Origin: Riemerella anatipestifer
GTDB lineage: Bacteria > Bacteroidota > Bacteroidia > Flavobacteriales > Weeksellaceae
Assembly: GCF_009670965.2 (NCBI RefSeq)
Contig: NZ_CP073239.1
Coordinates: 1,860,001 to 1,924,000, forward strand
Direction: 5' to 3'
Length of the DNA: 64,000 bases
In this document: positions 9,419 through 20,682 of the stretch, in pieces
How positions within the stretch are numbered: position 1 is the stretch's first letter
How the letters are laid out: each line of letters begins with the position of its first letter
Notes under the pieces: generated by a model
Seen by the model: the letters and a program-made list of their open reading frames with translations, nothing else
The model's database searches: none
What the model was told of the DNA's origin: nothing
Translations under genes and position numbers: made by a program

Positions 9419-9901
9419 CTAATCATTATTTCTATTTATAATATCCCTTATAAACTCATTGGGAGTATTTACACTCAGCAAATATTTTTTCTTAGATGTA
9501 GAAATATTCACCATATTTTTTCTATCATTAACAAAAGTTACTGTATCATCCATTAAGACTCCATTAAAGCCAAAAAAACCTTTTGAACTGAATGTAGCTG
9601 TAAGATTTGAGAATTCAGTTTTATTAACAGACTTTATATCACCAAGAGGTATCATCTGATAACCTATATTTTTTTGTAAAATAAGGTACTTGTCTGTAAT
9701 TTTAACTTTCTTTAATGAATTTGCATAAAAGTAAATAGCTACTAGTAAAATTATCAACAAAACTCCGAACTTAAAATAAACATTAACATATTCACCTATA
9801 TTATTGTAAAATAAGGTAACTATGAGTAAACTTAAAATGATTAAGGTTAATCCTGTTATGATATTTACTTCGGTAGAATTAGAGCTTTTAAAAACTTTCA
9901 T
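9419..9901 (-). CDS. PH-like domain membrane protein
   Basis: A 160-residue protein with two hydrophobic segments (about residues 15-32 and 41-61) followed by a beta-rich domain of roughly 95 residues. The layout (two membrane spans, then KVKITDKYLILQ and an IPLGDIKSV strand pair) fits bacterial PH-domain proteins common in Flavobacteriia, whose function is unknown. The N-terminal half is probably in the membrane with the PH-like domain facing the cytoplasm. It stands alone, apart from the small ORF that follows in the same frame. Confidence 0.6.
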   Translation of the reverse strand: MKVFKSSNSTEVNIITGLTLIILSLLIVTLFYNNIGEYVNVYFKFGVLLIILLVAIYFYANSLKKVKITDKYLILQKNIGYQMIPLGDIKSVNKTEFSNLTATFSSKGFFGFNGVLMDDTVTFVNDRKNMVNISTSKKKYLLSVNTPNEFIRDIINRNND

Positions 9902-10024
9902 AAATTTTATTAAATTTTAGTGAGACAATAGTTAAACTCTTCCTATTCTACTAAATTAAACAAAATTTCAGAATTGAAAACTATTTCACCATCTTTTTCT
10001 TTCTTTATTTTAGTAATGAAATTT

Positions 10025-10056
10025 ATAAAAAACTGAGAGCTATAAAAACTCTCAGT
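10025..10056 (-). terminator. Terminator after tpiA
   Basis: An 8-bp stem (ACTGAGAG / CTCTCAGT) with a 9-base loop is followed, in minus-strand reading, by a run of six T. It closes the DUF1599-DoxX-TerB-tpiA operon. Confidence 0.8.
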
Positions 10057-10092
10057 ATTCTATTTTTAAAGTCAAAAAAATATTAGCTTCTT

Positions 10093-10848
10093 TTAGAAAG
10101 CCTCTATTATTTTTGAGAAATCTTCTATATTCAAAGCTGCACCACCTATAAGACCGCCGTCTACATCAGGCTGAGAGAAAATTTCTTTAGCGTTGCTTGG
10201 CTTTACAGAACCTCCATAAAGGATAGATACTTCATCTGCCACTTCCTTGCCATATTTTTCTGCTATCATATTTCTAATAAAAGCATGTACCTCTTGTGCT
10301 TGTTCTGCGGTGGCAGTTTCTCCTGTGCCTATTGCCCATACAGGCTCGTAAGCTATAACCACTTTCTTTATTTCTGCAGCAGTTAGAGTAAACAAAGCCG
10401 TTTGTGTTTGATTTTTGATAACTTCTAAATACTTACCAGACTTTCTTTCTTCCAAATTTTCGCCATTACAATAGATAGGAATAAGTCCTTTATCTAATAA
10501 GGCTTTTACTTTTCTATTAGCATGGCTATCGGTTTCTCCGTGGTATTGTCTGCGTTCAGAATGAGCAATAATACTACCATCTAAGTTTACAGAAGCTACC
10601 ATAGCAGCAGAGATTTCTCCTGTATAAGCTCCAGATTCGTGTTCGGAAATATCCTGAGCATATACTTCTACCTCTTTATTTTTAAAAATATCTTTAGCTG
10701 TGGTAAGGTAAAGAGCTGGTGGCGCTATCATTACCTTACAGTTAGGCGTATGCTTGCTAGTATAATCGGATAGTTGTTGCATAAGCTCTTTAGCTTCCGA
10801 AAAATTCTTATTCATTTTCCAGTTTCCTGCTACAATGTTTTTTCTCAT
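10093..10848 (-). CDS. tpiA: Triosephosphate isomerase
   Basis: Glycolytic and gluconeogenic isomerase of glyceraldehyde 3-phosphate and dihydroxyacetone phosphate; cytoplasmic dimer. The three catalytic residues are visible: Lys11 in GNWKMN, His96 in IIAHSERR and Glu168 in AYEPVWAIGTG. The phosphate-binding loops LYGGSV and GGLIGGAAL are at the C-terminus. At 251 residues it has the normal length. It is the last gene of a four-gene minus-strand operon, 18 bases after the TerB-like gene, and is followed by a clear terminator. Confidence 0.98.
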   Translation of the reverse strand: MRKNIVAGNWKMNKNFSEAKELMQQLSDYTSKHTPNCKVMIAPPALYLTTAKDIFKNKEVEVYAQDISEHESGAYTGEISAAMVASVNLDGSIIAHSERRQYHGETDSHANRKVKALLDKGLIPIYCNGENLEERKSGKYLEVIKNQTQTALFTLTAAEIKKVVIAYEPVWAIGTGETATAEQAQEVHAFIRNMIAEKYGKEVADEVSILYGGSVKPSNAKEIFSQPDVDGGLIGGAALNIEDFSKIIEAF

Positions 10849-10866
10849 AATATCAATGCTTTAAGA

Positions 10867-11217
10867 TTAGTCTAATTTCCAAATAGTTTTCATCAGTTTG
10901 TAGAACTGATGTTCTCTTTCTGTAACCTCATTATCTGCTTTAATGAGTGTTTTTGCAAACTTTGCAAATTTCTTTCTTTCTGCTTCGGTAGAATCATCTA
11001 GGAAACAACGAGCATGAAACTCAAAATGGTCTTTCCACGCTTCTGGTTGTAGTGTTGCAATGACTTCCAATTCGTTATCTAAATTGATTCTGAACGGAAA
11101 CTCATCAGCAAGGTACTTTTGGATAACGATGCCTTCCTCTGGTTGTACTTCGTAGTCCACGGCAGAGAGAATCATTAACAAATGATAACCTGCTATAGAT
11201 TTGTTTGATTTTTGCAT
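10867..11217 (-). CDS. TerB-like small helical protein
   Basis: A 116-residue, all-helical, cytoplasmic protein. The early ILSAVDYEVQPEE segment and the later IKADNEVTEREHQFY segment look like the paired acidic helix turns of the TerB (tellurite-resistance B / TerB-like) fold. No other ter genes are nearby, so tellurite resistance should not be assumed. It sits between the DoxX-like gene (30 bases upstream) and tpiA (18 bases downstream) and is probably cotranscribed with them. Confidence 0.6.
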   Translation of the reverse strand: MQKSNKSIAGYHLLMILSAVDYEVQPEEGIVIQKYLADEFPFRINLDNELEVIATLQPEAWKDHFEFHARCFLDDSTEAERKKFAKFAKTLIKADNEVTEREHQFYKLMKTIWKLD

Positions 11218-11247
11218 TTTATTTTTATTGTATAGTTAATTTAATGT

Positions 11248-12321
11248 TTAGTTGATATAATCTTTTGCACTTTTTTTATCGGTAATTTTCCCATTTTCTA
11301 AAACGAGTACGAAAGGATTGCTCCTCGCTATGGTCTTGATGGCTGTGCCGTCCATCATTGCATTTGGTAGCATTTTAAATGTATTTTGTGCCGTAGAAAC
11401 TCCATAAACTACTGTTTTGCGGTGCTTGGAAACTTTATTTTCTACCGCTTCTAAGAGATTAGTATCTACCTCGGTGGGTTTATAGCTAAATACCAAAACC
11501 GTTTTTGGAGCTTGTATAAGGCTATCTGTAATATCATTACCGTGCAGGTCTTCTATTTTAAATTTTACAATTTCAGACGCATAGCCCTCTTTCACTACCT
11601 CGGAAGTGGTTTTGTCTTCTTGGATTACCCAATCAGGATTTTGCCAATAGTTTTGGTTGATGTAATCGTCTTGGTTAACTTTTATAATCTCTTTAGTTTT
11701 TTTATGTTCAAGGGTATAAAAAGTCTTGTATTCGGACGGATTTTCTTCAATCTTTTTTTTTTCAGACTTTAAATCTGTTCCTATTTTATAATCTCTGAAA
11801 TCAATAATAGGCTCATGTTTAATCCCGTGAAGCATTATCCATAGAGAAACTATTGTTCCTAAAAACAGTACAGAACCTCTTGTTCTCATGAAAGAAATGG
11901 AAATCTTATCTTTGTACGCAAAGTAGAGTAGAAGGAGCAAAGCAAGAAGCACGATATCTTTCCAGAAACTTTGCCAAGGTGTAAATTTAATAGCATCTCC
12001 AAAACAACCACAATCTGTAACTACATTAAAATAAGCTGAATAGAAAGTGAGAAAAGCAAAGAATACACACAGCCCAATCAGTGCTAGAAGTACTTTTTTT
12101 ACTGAAATTTTTAATAGTAATAAAATCCCTAAAATAAGTTCCAAAATCACTACAAAAAAAGCGAGTGGAAGAGCCCAACTCTCTAGTATCTCAATATTAA
12201 AGACTTGAGGAGAAAAATATTCTTCTAATTTGAATGAAAACCCCTTAACATCTACTGCTTTAACAAAACCTGAAGCAATAAAAATAAGAGCAACAATAAT
12301 TCTTAGTAAGCGTTTAAGCAT
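11248..12321 (-). CDS. DoxX/MauE-type membrane protein with thioredoxin-like C-terminus (BT_3928-like)
   Basis: A 357-residue membrane protein. The first 160 residues hold four to five hydrophobic helices with the VTDCGCFGD motif between them; this paired-cysteine motif is characteristic of MauE/DoxX redox-associated membrane proteins. The C-terminal 150 residues are soluble and resemble a thioredoxin fold (PKTVLVFSY, then NPFVLVLENGKI) but lack a CXXC at the expected place. A role in periplasmic thiol redox is inferred; the substrate is unknown. The start overlaps the DUF1599 gene by 8 bases, indicating translational coupling. Confidence 0.75.
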   Translation of the reverse strand: MLKRLLRIIVALIFIASGFVKAVDVKGFSFKLEEYFSPQVFNIEILESWALPLAFFVVILELILGILLLLKISVKKVLLALIGLCVFFAFLTFYSAYFNVVTDCGCFGDAIKFTPWQSFWKDIVLLALLLLLYFAYKDKISISFMRTRGSVLFLGTIVSLWIMLHGIKHEPIIDFRDYKIGTDLKSEKKKIEENPSEYKTFYTLEHKKTKEIIKVNQDDYINQNYWQNPDWVIQEDKTTSEVVKEGYASEIVKFKIEDLHGNDITDSLIQAPKTVLVFSYKPTEVDTNLLEAVENKVSKHRKTVVYGVSTAQNTFKMLPNAMMDGTAIKTIARSNPFVLVLENGKITDKKSAKDYIN

Positions 12322-12859
12322 TTTGTTCGTTTATTTTTATAAGACAGAATACAGCGTAATTAAGCATATCAAAATAGTTAGCATCTAGCCCTTCCGACAC
12401 TAAGGTGTGTCCATTATTGTCTTCTATTTGTTTAGTACGAAGTACCTTTTGATAGATTAAATCTGTAATAGAGGAAATTCTCATACTTCTCCACGCTTCA
12501 CCATAGTCGTGGTTTTTTCTCTGCATTAGGGCTTTTGCTTCGTTGGTGTAATGTTGATACAAGTTTAAAATTTCTTCAGTATCAGTATCTAAATTCTCTG
12601 ATAATCCCTTTTCTAACTGAATAAGACCTATAACAGCGTAATTAACTATTGCTATAAACTCTGCTTCCTCCGATTCTTCCACCATTCTTTTTTCGGTCAT
12701 TTGAAGCGTTCTTATCCTATTGATTTTAATGAAAATTTGATCCGTGATAGAACTTGGGCGTAGCACTCGCCACGCTGCACCGTAATCTTGAAGTTTCTTT
12801 CCAAATAAATCTTTACAGAGGTTTATAATTTCGTCGTATTGTTTAGAAGTATCCTGCAT
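12314..12859 (-). CDS. DUF1599 protein with duplicated domain
   Basis: A 181-residue cytoplasmic protein of a Bacteroidota family (DUF1599, nucleotide-modification-associated domain) with no established biochemical role. The sequence contains an internal duplication: LQDYGAAWRVLRPSSITD (about 23-40) and NHDYGEAWRSMRISSITD (116-133), each followed by a helix and later by a VNYAV or LNYAV helix (72-76, 166-170). It is the first gene of the operon leading to tpiA, and overlaps the next gene. A -7 promoter element lies 20 bases upstream. Confidence 0.75.
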   Translation of the reverse strand: MQDTSKQYDEIINLCKDLFGKKLQDYGAAWRVLRPSSITDQIFIKINRIRTLQMTEKRMVEESEEAEFIAIVNYAVIGLIQLEKGLSENLDTDTEEILNLYQHYTNEAKALMQRKNHDYGEAWRSMRISSITDLIYQKVLRTKQIEDNNGHTLVSEGLDANYFDMLNYAVFCLIKINEQNA

Positions 12860-12878
12860 ATACTGTGTTATTACTCTT

Positions 12879-12886
12879 CAAAGATA
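12879..12886 (-). promoter_or_regulatory. -7 element for the DUF1599-tpiA operon
   Basis: On the minus strand the bases read TATCTTTG, an exact TAnnTTTG match, 20 bases before the start codon. No convincing -33 TTG. The leader would be about 15 bases. Confidence 0.5.
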
Positions 12887-13087
12887 GTGAAAAAAAAGCA
12901 TATTAGGAATAGGGCTTAACTCTAAATATCATTGCTAATTAACGACAACAATCGGTTACAAATGGTTTTAGTCGAAAGTAAATAATTTTATACCGAGTAT
13001 TATTCTGGCGATAGCTCATCTTTGTCTTGTGAATGTAAAAGACTTTTAATCGTAGAAACTAAAATATAATTTAAAAATAAATCTATT

Positions 13088-13414
13088 ATGAAAAACAAGG
13101 TTCAACTTATTGGTAATGTAGGTAACACACCAGAAATTAAAGAGGTTAATAATACTAAAGTAGCTCATCTTTCTATAGCTACTAACGAAATTTACAAAAA
13201 TGCACAAGGAGAGAGGGTAGAGCAGACGGAATGGCATAAGGTGGTGGCTTGGGGAGGACTAGCAGAAATTATAGAAAAGTACGTTACTAAAGGTAAAGAG
13301 ATAGCTGTTGAGGGTAAATTAACCTACCGAAGTTATGATGATAAAGAAGGAAATAAACGCTACGTTACCGAAATTATAGCTAATGATATCCTGCTTTTGG
13401 GGAGAGCTAAATAA
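13088..13414 (+). CDS. ssb: Single-stranded DNA-binding protein, short form
   Basis: An OB-fold protein that coats single-stranded DNA. The 108 residues carry the family hallmarks: the N-terminal MKNKVQLIGNVG strand, TEWHKVVAWGGLAEIIEKY, KGKEIAVEGKLTYRSYDDKEG, and RYVTEIIANDI. The protein ends directly after the OB fold with LLGRAK, so the disordered linker and acidic C-terminal tip (DDIPF-like) that recruits partner enzymes are missing. A longer SSB probably exists elsewhere in the genome; this copy may be a paralogue for recombination or DNA uptake. Single gene, followed by a terminator. Confidence 0.92.
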   Translation: MKNKVQLIGNVGNTPEIKEVNNTKVAHLSIATNEIYKNAQGERVEQTEWHKVVAWGGLAEIIEKYVTKGKEIAVEGKLTYRSYDDKEGNKRYVTEIIANDILLLGRAK

Positions 13415-13424
13415 TATGGGAATG

Positions 13425-13455
13425 AAAAAAGCCAAGAACTAAACTTGGCTTTTTT
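13425..13455 (+). terminator. Bidirectional terminator between ssb and gyrB
   Basis: Stem GCCAAG / CTTGGC, extended by an A6 tract on the left and T6 on the right, with a 7-base loop. It serves ssb (plus) and probably gyrB (minus), whose stop is 28 bases away. Confidence 0.8.
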
Positions 13456-13482
13456 ATTATTACTTTGGGAAAACAGTTTTAA

Positions 13483-15423
<1,941 letters not shown>

Positions 15424-15443
15424 TTATAATTTTTTAAAGATTA

Positions 15444-15451
15444 CAAATATA
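15444..15451 (-). promoter_or_regulatory. -7 element for gyrB
   Basis: Minus strand reads TATATTTG, a TAnnTTTG match 27 bases upstream of the gyrB start. No clear -33. Confidence 0.45.
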
Positions 15452-15638
15452 CAAATTTTAAAAAAGAGATAAAAATAAAATTCTTGATAATCCTCGTTAA
15501 GTTTATTTGAGAACCTCCCTTATTGAGTAAAAATAATTAATGTTTTTCAGTAATCTATTGACATTTAACATTATTTTTTGAGAACAATTTGTACTAACCG
15601 AAATTTTGTTCGTATTATTCCAAATGATTTGCTATACA

Positions 15639-16166
15639 TTAGGCCAATCCATTTATTCCAAAATATTCCGTTTTGTTTTTCGTTAAATTTATTCTTAGGT
15701 TTAGATAACAATCTCCACCATCGTGTACATGTATTATTTCATTTTCCCAATCACCAGAATAAGAACAAAAACAGAAAACTCTAATAATTTTATCTCCATC
15801 TTCATTTGTTGATATTATATATTGCCTAAAATAATACCTTAGGTCAATTTTTTCTTTATCAAAATTCCACTTTACCCCTCTGTTTTCTTTATTCCATTTT
15901 GCTAATTTTATTTTTAATTGATCGTTGTACTCGTTTACAGATTTCTCCAAGTTTTTATTAATTATTTTCATTTCATCTTTTGTTAAAACCGATTTTTTCT
16001 CAGTTTTTTCATCAAAAATCGCTATGTAATTTGGTTCTGCAAGTGTATCTGACTTTTTTTCTTCAAAATATTCTGGTTGTATATTTTCCAAATCTATTTT
16101 CTCCTTTTGATGTTTTGAGCAATTTGAACAACAAATCAAAATTATTATTAGGATTAATTTTTTCAT
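15639..16166 (-). CDS. Uncharacterised lipoprotein
   Basis: A 175-residue protein with a lysine-initiated signal peptide ending in a lipobox-like ICCSNCSK, so it is probably lipid-anchored. The mature part is charged and has a coiled-coil-like stretch (about 60-95), then a segment with FCFCSYSGDWENEI and HVHDGGDCYLN whose cysteines and histidines could bind metal or form disulfides. I do not recognise a family. It lies alone between gyrB and the DUF4286 gene, within the divergent gyrase spacer. Confidence 0.6.
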   Translation of the reverse strand: MKKLILIIILICCSNCSKHQKEKIDLENIQPEYFEEKKSDTLAEPNYIAIFDEKTEKKSVLTKDEMKIINKNLEKSVNEYNDQLKIKLAKWNKENRGVKWNFDKEKIDLRYYFRQYIISTNEDGDKIIRVFCFCSYSGDWENEIIHVHDGGDCYLNLRINLTKNKTEYFGINGLA

Positions 16167-16216
16167 TTGTTTTAGATGCTTTTTTGAATTGTGATAGGCT
16201 ATATTTCTTGCAGAGC

Positions 16217-16531
16217 TTAAATGTTATATGCAGTAGGGTTCAATAATGTAGCGAAAATCAAAACTCTATCACTAAATATTTTTTCTACTTCCGTAGTAAT
16301 ATTGGGTAACTCATTTTTAATAAAAATAGTTCTGTCTTCGATAGTTTCAAAAATAAGTAACAGATTAAAATTAGTCCCTTCTTGTAGTCTGTCAGTTTCT
16401 ACTTCGGAAGCGATATAATGTTTTAAATTTAGGGTTTCTTTGTAATAGTTTATGATACTTTCGTTGAAGTATGTTTTCCATTCGGATATGCTTCCTTGTT
16501 CACAATGGAATGTTAAACTTAATATACTCAT
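16217..16531 (-). CDS. DUF4286 family protein
   Basis: A 104-residue soluble protein with the pattern of DUF4286: an N-terminal strand, a helix with WKTYFNESI, and LLLIFETIEDRTIFIKNELP, ending in VLIFATLLNPTAYNI. This is a ferredoxin-like, dimeric-barrel-type fold of unknown function, common in Flavobacteriia. It sits directly behind the gyrA promoter region on the opposite strand. Confidence 0.65.
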   Translation of the reverse strand: MSILSLTFHCEQGSISEWKTYFNESIINYYKETLNLKHYIASEVETDRLQEGTNFNLLLIFETIEDRTIFIKNELPNITTEVEKIFSDRVLIFATLLNPTAYNI

Positions 16532-16656
16532 TTCTAAGTATGTTATAAATAAATTAGTAAAATATCCTGCAAAAATCGGTATTTTTTTGTAAATTAGCCC
16601 TTTGATTTTAATGTAAAATTGAAGTAATAATTTATTTAGTATAATAAAAAAGACTT

Positions 16657-19182
16657 ATGCATAAAGAAGGAGAAAGGTTAATACCTATCAATATTGTGGA
16701 CGAAATGAAGTCCTCTTATATTGACTACTCAATGTCCGTTATTGTATCTCGTGCCTTGCCAGATGTAAGGGATGGGTTAAAGCCTGTACATCGTAGGGTT
16801 TTGTATGGTATGTATGGATTGGGAGTTTTTTCAAATAAAAAGTATTTGAAATCTGCCAGAATTGTAGGAGATGTTTTGGGTAAATATCACCCACATGGCG
16901 ATATCTCTGTTTACGACGCTATGGTGCGTATGGCACAACCATGGAGTTTAAGGTATCCGCAAGTAGATGGTCAGGGTAACTTTGGTTCTATGGATGGCGA
17001 CCCACCAGCGGCTATGCGTTATACCGAAGCTAGACTGAAAAAAATATCTGATGAAATTCTATCAGACTTAGATAAAGAAACAGTTGATTTCCAAAATAAT
17101 TTCGATGATAGCTTGCAAGAGCCTACAGTGTTACCTACTAAAATACCTAACCTTTTAGTAAATGGTACTTCTGGTATTGCGGTAGGTATGGCAACTAATA
17201 TGGCACCTCATAACTTATCGGAATCGGTAGATGCTATCTGTGCTTATATAGATAATAAGGAGATAGAAATAGATGAGTTGATGAAGCACATCATCGCTCC
17301 TGACTTCCCTACGGGAGGAATTATCTACGGCTACGACGGGGTTAGAGATGCGTTCCATACAGGAAGAGGGCGAATTGTATTAAGAGCTAAAGTCGCTTTT
17401 GAAGAGATTGGAAACCGTAATGCCATTATCGTTACCGAAATCCCTTATTTGGTGAATAAAGCTGAAATGATAGCTAGAACATCAGAGTTGGTAAAAGAGG
17501 ATAAAATACAGGGTATTCACGAAATTAGAGACGAGTCTGATAGGAGAGGAATGCGTGTGGTTTATGAACTTAAAAACGACGCAATACCTAATGTAGTCCT
17601 TAATCTATTATATAAGTACACAGCGTTACAAACATCGTTTAGTGTTAATAATATTGCTTTAGTAAAGGGCAGACCACAACAGCTTAATCTAAAAGATATT
17701 ATTGTTCACTTTGTGGAGCATCGCCACGAGATTGTAATTCGTAGAACCCAGTATGAGCTTAAAAAAGCTAGAGAAAGAGCTCATATCTTAGAAGGTTTTA
17801 TGAAGGTTATTGCAACTCAAGATACTTTAGATAAGGCGATTTCTATCATTAGACATTCAGCAACGCCGCAAGCCGCTAAAGAAGGTTTGATTGTAGAGTT
17901 TGAACTTTCAGATATACAGGCTCAAGCTATCTTAGATTTAAGATTAGCTAGGCTTACAGGTATGGAGCTAGATAAAATCCGTGATGAATACAAAGCTATT
18001 ATGGATTTAATTAATGACTTGGAAGATATCCTTGCTAATGAAGCTAGACGCTACCAAATCATTAAAGATGAATTGCTAGAGGTTAAAGAAAAATATGGCG
18101 ATGAAAGAAGAACGGAAATAGATTACTCTGGAGGAGAAATGTCTATAGAAGACTTCATTCCTAACGAAGAGGTGGTACTTACTATTTCTCACGCTGGATA
18201 CATCAAGAGAACACTCCTTTCAGAATACAAAACTCAAAGTAGAGGTGGCGTGGGCAACCGTGCAGCATCTACAAGAGACGAAGACTTCTTAGAATATATT
18301 GTTTCTGCAACCAACCACCAGTATATGCTATTCTTTACGGAAAAAGGGAAATGCTACTGGTTGAGAGTGTTTGAAATTCCTGAAGGTTCTAAAACGGCTA
18401 AAGGTAGAGCGATACAGAACTTAATCAATATAGAACCTGATGATAAAATCAAGGCTTACATTAGAACCAATGATTTAAAAGACTCTGAGTATGTTAAGCA
18501 GATGTATGTGGTAATGATTACCAAAAACGGAACTATCAAGAAAACTTCGTTAGAGGCTTATTCTAGACCTAGAACCAACGGTATCCACGCCATAGAAATT
18601 AGAGAGGACGACCAGCTTCTAGGAGCAAGACTTACCAACGGTAACTCCGAGATAATGATAGCTACTAAAAATGGTAAATGTATCCGTTTCCCGGAAGAGA
18701 AAGCAAGAGCGGTAGGTAGAACTTCCATTGGGGTAAGAGGTATTTCTCTAGAAGACAACGACGAGGTAATTGGTATGATAGTTGTAAACGATATAGAGAA
18801 TGAAACTGTTTTGGTAGTTTCTGAAAAAGGCTATGGTAAGAGAACTGCAGTAGAAGACTATCGTGTTACCAACCGTGGAGGTAAAGGGGTAATTACTCTT
18901 AACATTACTGAAAAAACAGGTCAGCTTATTGCGATACAATCAGTAGTAGATGGTAACGATTTAATGATTATCAATAAATCAGGAGTTGCAATAAGAATGT
19001 CGGTAGATAATATGCGTGTTATGGGTAGAAATACCCAAGGTGTAAGGCTAATTAATCTTAAAAACAATGATGAAATAGCGGCCGTAGCGAAAGTGGAGGC
19101 AGAGAAAGATGTGGAGGACGAAGAAATGGAAGAATCTAACGATGAAACTGTAAATCCGTCTGAAGGAAATTCAGAGGAATAG
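16657..19182 (+). CDS. gyrA: DNA gyrase subunit A, Ile at position 83
   Basis: The DNA breakage-reunion subunit of gyrase. Catalytic Tyr122 lies in [10 protein letters not shown]. The winged-helix region has [12 protein letters not shown] (77-87), where the residue equivalent to E. coli Ser83 is isoleucine (codon ATC, 16903-16905) and the Asp87 equivalent is retained. The GyrA-box [10 protein letters not shown] appears at about residue 527, and six beta-pinwheel repeats follow; this box separates GyrA from ParC. The C-terminal 30 residues are strongly acidic. 841 residues is a normal length. A TPR gene follows 35 bases later. Confidence 0.97.
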   Translation: MHKEGERLIPINIVDEMKSSYIDYSMSVIVSRALPDVRDGLKPVHRRVLYGMYGLGVFSNKKYLKSARIVGDVLGKYHPHGDISVYDAMVRMAQPWSLRYPQVDGQGNFGSMDGDPPAAMRYTEARLKKISDEILSDLDKETVDFQNNFDDSLQEPTVLPTKIPNLLVNGTSGIAVGMATNMAPHNLSESVDAICAYIDNKEIEIDELMKHIIAPDFPTGGIIYGYDGVRDAFHTGRGRIVLRAKVAFEEIGNRNAIIVTEIPYLVNKAEMIARTSELVKEDKIQGIHEIRDESDRRGMRVVYELKNDAIPNVVLNLLYKYTALQTSFSVNNIALVKGRPQQLNLKDIIVHFVEHRHEIVIRRTQYELKKARERAHILEGFMKVIATQDTLDKAISIIRHSATPQAAKEGLIVEFELSDIQAQAILDLRLARLTGMELDKIRDEYKAIMDLINDLEDILANEARRYQIIKDELLEVKEKYGDERRTEIDYSGGEMSIEDFIPNEEVVLTISHAGYIKRTLLSEYKTQSRGGVGNRAASTRDEDFLEYIVSATNHQYMLFFTEKGKCYWLRVFEIPEGSKTAKGRAIQNLINIEPDDKIKAYIRTNDLKDSEYVKQMYVVMITKNGTIKKTSLEAYSRPRTNGIHAIEIREDDQLLGARLTNGNSEIMIATKNGKCIRFPEEKARAVGRTSIGVRGISLEDNDEVIGMIVVNDIENETVLVVSEKGYGKRTAVEDYRVTNRGGKGVITLNITEKTGQLIAIQSVVDGNDLMIINKSGVAIRMSVDNMRVMGRNTQGVRLINLKNNDEIAAVAKVEAEKDVEDEEMEESNDETVNPSEGNSEE

Positions 19183-19217
19183 TATTCAAAATAAAATAAT
19201 AAATATATTAAAATAGT

Positions 19218-20603
19218 ATGAAAAAAGTTATTTTAAGTATTGCTGTGTTTTCAACAACACTAGCATTTTCACAAAAAAAGGAAATTCAAAACGCGTTCAA
19301 AGCAATAGAGTCAGGTGATATCGCGGCTACTAATGCAGAACTTTCAAAAGCAGAAGTTCTTATCGGTAGCAAATCATATTTAGTAGAGCCTAGTTTATTA
19401 GAACAATATTATTACTCTAAAGGAGTAGCTCTTATAAAGTCTGGTAAAACTACAGAAGGAGCTACTTGGCTAGGTAAAATAGGAGATTTAAGTAAGTCTA
19501 AAATCTATACAGGTAAAGATGCTGATAAAAACAAAGTTTATTTTGTAGGAAAAGAAGCTGCTGACACTAGTGGTATAGCAGGACTTAAAGAGGAGTCTTA
19601 TGTATCTAAACTATCAGATAAGTTACCACAGCTAATTAACCCTATGCTAAAAACGGCTGGAGATGAGGCTTATCAAGCATATCAAGCAAAAAATCATATA
19701 AAGGCAGCTGCTAAATATTTAGAAGTTTATAACCTTCTAAAAGCAGCAGGTACAGATGATAAGTTATATCAGTACTATGCAGGTCTAAACTATGCACTTG
19801 CAAATGATAAATCTAAAGCCATAGAGGTGTACTCTGATTTAATTAAAAGCGGTTACACAGGAGTTACAACCATATATAAGGCTAAAAATAAAAAGACAGG
19901 GCAAGATGAAAATCTAGATAAAAATGGTTTTGAAACTTTAAAGAGATTAGGTTCTGCTTCTGATTATACTGATTTTAGAACAGAACAAACGCCTAGTATC
20001 GAACAAGAATTATATGAAACTAATGCAGCCTTGCTTATTGATTCTGAAAGATACACAGACGCTTTAAATTTATTGGAGAAGGGTATTAAAAAATTCCCTA
20101 AAAGTAGTAAATTATCGGAGTTACAAGGTACAGCTTATTATAAATCAGGAAAAACTAACGAGTTTATCAATAACTTAAGAAATGTAGTTGCTTCTAATCC
20201 TAATGATAAAGTAAGTTGGTATAATTTAGGAGTTCTTTTAAGTAAAGATGAAGCTAAATTAAATGAAGCAGAAGGTGCATTTAAAAGAGCTTTAGAAATA
20301 GACCCTGATTATGTTCCTGCTATTCAAGGCATATTCTATAATGTTTATATGTTAGGTGATGACGGTAAAGTTATAGAGAAAGCAGAAGCTGCTAGAAAAG
20401 CAAAAAAAATGGACGAGTTTAATAAAATCTTACAAGATAGAAGGGATAGATTTGCTAAGGGATTACCTTATTTAGAAAAGTGGTATTCTTTAGAGCCTAA
20501 AAATCCTGAAATTGTAAGTTTATTAAAAGGAGTTTATCAAACTTTACGTAAAGAAGATAAAGTAAAGGAAATGAAGGCTGTAGAAGATAGCCTTAAAAAA
20601 TAA
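19218..20603 (+). CDS. Secreted TPR protein
   Basis: A 461-residue protein with a signal peptide (cleavage probably after AFS in the first 20 residues) and at least three tetratricopeptide-like helix pairs: KAAAKYLEVYNLLKAAG near 160, LLIDSERYTDALNLLEKG near 270, and WYNLGVLLSKDE...LNEAEGAFKRALEIDPDYVP near 335-370. TPRs bind partner proteins, so a periplasmic scaffold role is inferred; no enzyme motif is seen. It is 35 bases behind gyrA and may share its transcript; a terminator follows. Confidence 0.8.
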   Translation: MKKVILSIAVFSTTLAFSQKKEIQNAFKAIESGDIAATNAELSKAEVLIGSKSYLVEPSLLEQYYYSKGVALIKSGKTTEGATWLGKIGDLSKSKIYTGKDADKNKVYFVGKEAADTSGIAGLKEESYVSKLSDKLPQLINPMLKTAGDEAYQAYQAKNHIKAAAKYLEVYNLLKAAGTDDKLYQYYAGLNYALANDKSKAIEVYSDLIKSGYTGVTTIYKAKNKKTGQDENLDKNGFETLKRLGSASDYTDFRTEQTPSIEQELYETNAALLIDSERYTDALNLLEKGIKKFPKSSKLSELQGTAYYKSGKTNEFINNLRNVVASNPNDKVSWYNLGVLLSKDEAKLNEAEGAFKRALEIDPDYVPAIQGIFYNVYMLGDDGKVIEKAEAARKAKKMDEFNKILQDRRDRFAKGLPYLEKWYSLEPKNPEIVSLLKGVYQTLRKEDKVKEMKAVEDSLKK

Positions 20604-20607
20604 AAGC

Positions 20608-20648
20608 TAAAATGGTATGATTATTGTTATGATAACCATACCATTTTT
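20608..20648 (+). terminator. Terminator after the TPR gene
   Basis: Stem AATGGTATG / CATACCATT (20611-20619, 20637-20645) followed by T residues, 8 bases past the stop. The 17-base loop can itself pair partly. Confidence 0.75.
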
Positions 20649-20682
20649 AACTTAAATTATTAACCATAAAAAATAAATTATT

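Noticed and set aside
10867-11217. Tellurite resistance gene
   Set aside because: Only a TerB-like fold is visible, and no terC/D/Z genes are nearby.
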